Below, piece after piece: positions 5,016-6,315 of a stretch of DNA of 6,315 nt. Under the pieces are notes generated by a model. It was not told the origin of the DNA, did no database searches, and was given only the letters and a program-made list of their open reading frames with translations. Positions within the stretch are counted from its first letter, which is position 1; each line of letters begins with the position of its first letter. Origin of the DNA: Phycisphaerales bacterium (GTDB lineage: Bacteria; Planctomycetota; Phycisphaerae; Phycisphaerales; UBA1924); assembly GCA_029260415.1 (NCBI GenBank), contig JAJDDH010000394.1:1-6315 (forward strand), in the 5' to 3' direction. The translations under genes were made by a program, and so were the position numbers.

Positions 5016-6302
5016 TCAGTTGGTCTTGTCTTTCTCGTCCCTGAGCGACTCGATGATCTCGTCGAGACGATCCTGCACGATGGTCGCGAGGTCGCCGATC
5101 GAGAGCGCCGCGAGACGCTTGCTCCCAAGCCCGGACTCGCGCCTTCGGATCTCCTCGGGCATGTTGATCGTCGGGATCTCGGGCACGGGGCGGCGGTCCG
5201 GGACGAAACGCAGCGGGCTGGCCATCACCTGATCGCCCGGTCGAACACCCAGGGCCCGCACGGCCTCCGCCGGCAGTTCGATCCCCCCGCTGCCCGCGAG
5301 CGAGGCGTTGACCCGCACGGCCGCGAACCCGAACCGCTCGGTCTCGGCGCTCACCAGCAGGTCCGTGGTCTGCGTCTCTCGGTGCGAATCCACGACCTCG
5401 CGGGTCTCGCAGCGAAGGGCGGAGATCTCGCTCAGTCGCGTCTCCAGGTGTGGCCCGCCGTCGAACGGGTCCACGCGGTGGGTGTCGGCAAACCCGACGT
5501 CGCGCAGCATCTCCGCCGCGGGGCGGGTGCTCGTGTTGACAAGCCCCATCGAGTTGAGCACGACATCGTCGAGCAGCGAGAGGTTCACGAGCTTGGGCAG
5601 CAGGGCGTACATGAACTCGCGCTTGTCTTTGTGCGTGCTCAGTCGGTCCGCGTCGTCGTAGGTCATGTTGATGAACTTGCGGATAACGTGACGCCAGAAG
5701 GGTGTGCCGTCGTTGTAGCGATCGATCGGCGCCATCATCTCCGCGAGCAGTCGGTCGGAGAACCACTCCGGGTGGGCCTTGAGATAGTGGAAGCGCGCAA
5801 AGCTCAGCAGCTTGCCCAGGCCCCGCCCGCGCAGCTCGTGACGCATCACGTTGCCGCCCAGCTCTGTCGGGCTGGCTGTGTCCTGGAACAGGACGCAGTA
5901 CACGTGCTCCATGCGCCCCGAGACGATCATCCGGTCGTCCTCGTCGGCGGGGTCCTTCGGGCCGTGGATGGTCTTGGACAGCAGCGTGCTCTCGCGGACG
6001 AGCTTGAGGAGCTGGTAGGAGAGGTTCGGGTGGTCGCGGGCGATCATGCCCCCGCGGATGGCCGAGGTTCCCCAGCAGAGGCTCTGGTCGCCCTCGAGCA
6101 CGAGCATGTAGTTGTCGTGCGTGCGGTCGTGGTCGGGCGGGGGAGCCTCCCCGGTCGCGACGCGCGTGAACGAGCGGTCCGAGACGCGCAGCAGCTCCTC
6201 GATCGCGTCGCGGAACGGGGGCAGGTTGATGAAGTTGCCCGTGTGCGCCAGCGCGAGCAGCGCCTCGGTGTCGGTCGCGTTGGCCTGGCGGACTCGGAAC
6301 AT
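5016..6302 (-). CDS. astA: AstA-like arginine/ornithine N-succinyltransferase with C-terminal extension
   Basis: AstA transfers succinyl from succinyl-CoA to the alpha-amino group of arginine (ornithine in some relatives), the first AST step. The 428-residue protein follows the AstA family end to end: FRVRQANATDTEALLALAH (2-20), NYMLVLEG (64-71), ELRGRGLGKLLSFARFHYL (156-174, the acetyltransferase-like CoA loop), LLAEMMAPID (185-194), PFWRHVIRKFINMTYDDADR (201-220), PAAEMLRDVGF and DPFDGGPHLE (278-287). Compared with E. coli AstA (344 residues, recalled from memory), Asn256 stands at the annotated proton-donor His229, ungapped to FDGGP. Residues 333-360 (GSGGIELPAEAVRALGVRPG and following) end the shared domain. 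Residues 367-428 are an extra tail with a Pro-rich linker and a charged helix. ATG at 6302 has GGGAGAGG upstream. It is the first gene of the visible operon with astD and the ureohydrolase. The family call is firm; substrate and activity are less certain because of the His-to-Asn change. Confidence 0.9.
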   Translation of the reverse strand: MFRVRQANATDTEALLALAHTGNFINLPPFRDAIEELLRVSDRSFTRVATGEAPPPDHDRTHDNYMLVLEGDQSLCWGTSAIRGGMIARDHPNLSYQLLKLVRESTLLSKTIHGPKDPADEDDRMIVSGRMEHVYCVLFQDTASPTELGGNVMRHELRGRGLGKLLSFARFHYLKAHPEWFSDRLLAEMMAPIDRYNDGTPFWRHVIRKFINMTYDDADRLSTHKDKREFMYALLPKLVNLSLLDDVVLNSMGLVNTSTRPAAEMLRDVGFADTHRVDPFDGGPHLETRLSEISALRCETREVVDSHRETQTTDLLVSAETERFGFAAVRVNASLAGSGGIELPAEAVRALGVRPGDQVMASPLRFVPDRRPVPEIPTINMPEEIRRRESGLGSKRLAALSIGDLATIVQDRLDEIIESLRDEKDKTN

Positions 6303-6305
6303 GCG

Positions 6306-6313
6306 CCTCTCCC
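6306..6313 (-). promoter_or_regulatory. Ribosome binding site (GGGAGAGG) of the astA-like gene
   Basis: On the minus strand this purine-rich stretch ends 3 bases before the ATG at 6302, with its GGAG core 6 bases away. It is the strongest Shine-Dalgarno sequence in the window and confirms the start of the astA-like gene. Confidence 0.65.
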
Positions 6314-6315
6314 TG

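Overview
The window is GC-rich (about two thirds G+C by eye), gene-dense bacterial DNA with seven protein-coding genes. The intergenic gaps I can see are all under 50 bases. Codon use is strongly G/C at third positions, and the only translation start signals I could find are GGAG-type Shine-Dalgarno sequences. The mixture of genes fits a member of the Planctomycetota, perhaps a Phycisphaerae-like lineage. The mixture is an AstA/AstD pair beside an agmatinase-like enzyme, a membrane-anchored helix-turn-helix protein and a degenerate receiver protein. The lineage is inferred from style and content, not from a marker gene.

Left part (1-1758): the 3' end of an SCO1/SenC-type copper chaperone gene runs in on the + strand. 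It ends tail to tail with a two-gene minus-strand unit, tilS (tRNA-Ile lysidine synthetase) followed by a short receiver-like protein. tilS and the receiver gene overlap by 20 bases, and the receiver gene has its own ribosome binding site inside the tilS end. The receiver-like protein and the SCO gene share the palindrome CTAG as their two stop codons.

Middle (1782-2420): a + strand gene diverges from tilS. It encodes a single-pass membrane protein with a long helical cytoplasmic part and a C-terminal helix-turn-helix-like segment.

Right part (2430-6302): a minus-strand operon transcribed in the order astA-like, astD, ureohydrolase (gaps of 26 and 34 bases). AstA and AstD are the first and fourth enzymes of the arginine succinyltransferase (AST) route of arginine catabolism. 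astB (succinylarginine dihydrolase), astC and astE are not in the window. The slot where guanidino-group removal would be encoded holds an agmatinase-family metalloenzyme instead. The AstA-like protein carries Asn where the E. coli enzyme has its annotated catalytic His, and has a roughly 60-residue C-terminal extension. Together these suggest a variant arginine or guanidino-compound degradation route, which is the most interesting part of the window. The operon may continue upstream beyond the right edge, so absence of the other ast genes from the genome cannot be claimed.

No RNA gene, insertion sequence, CRISPR array or prophage feature was seen, and no non-coding stretch longer than 300 bases exists.
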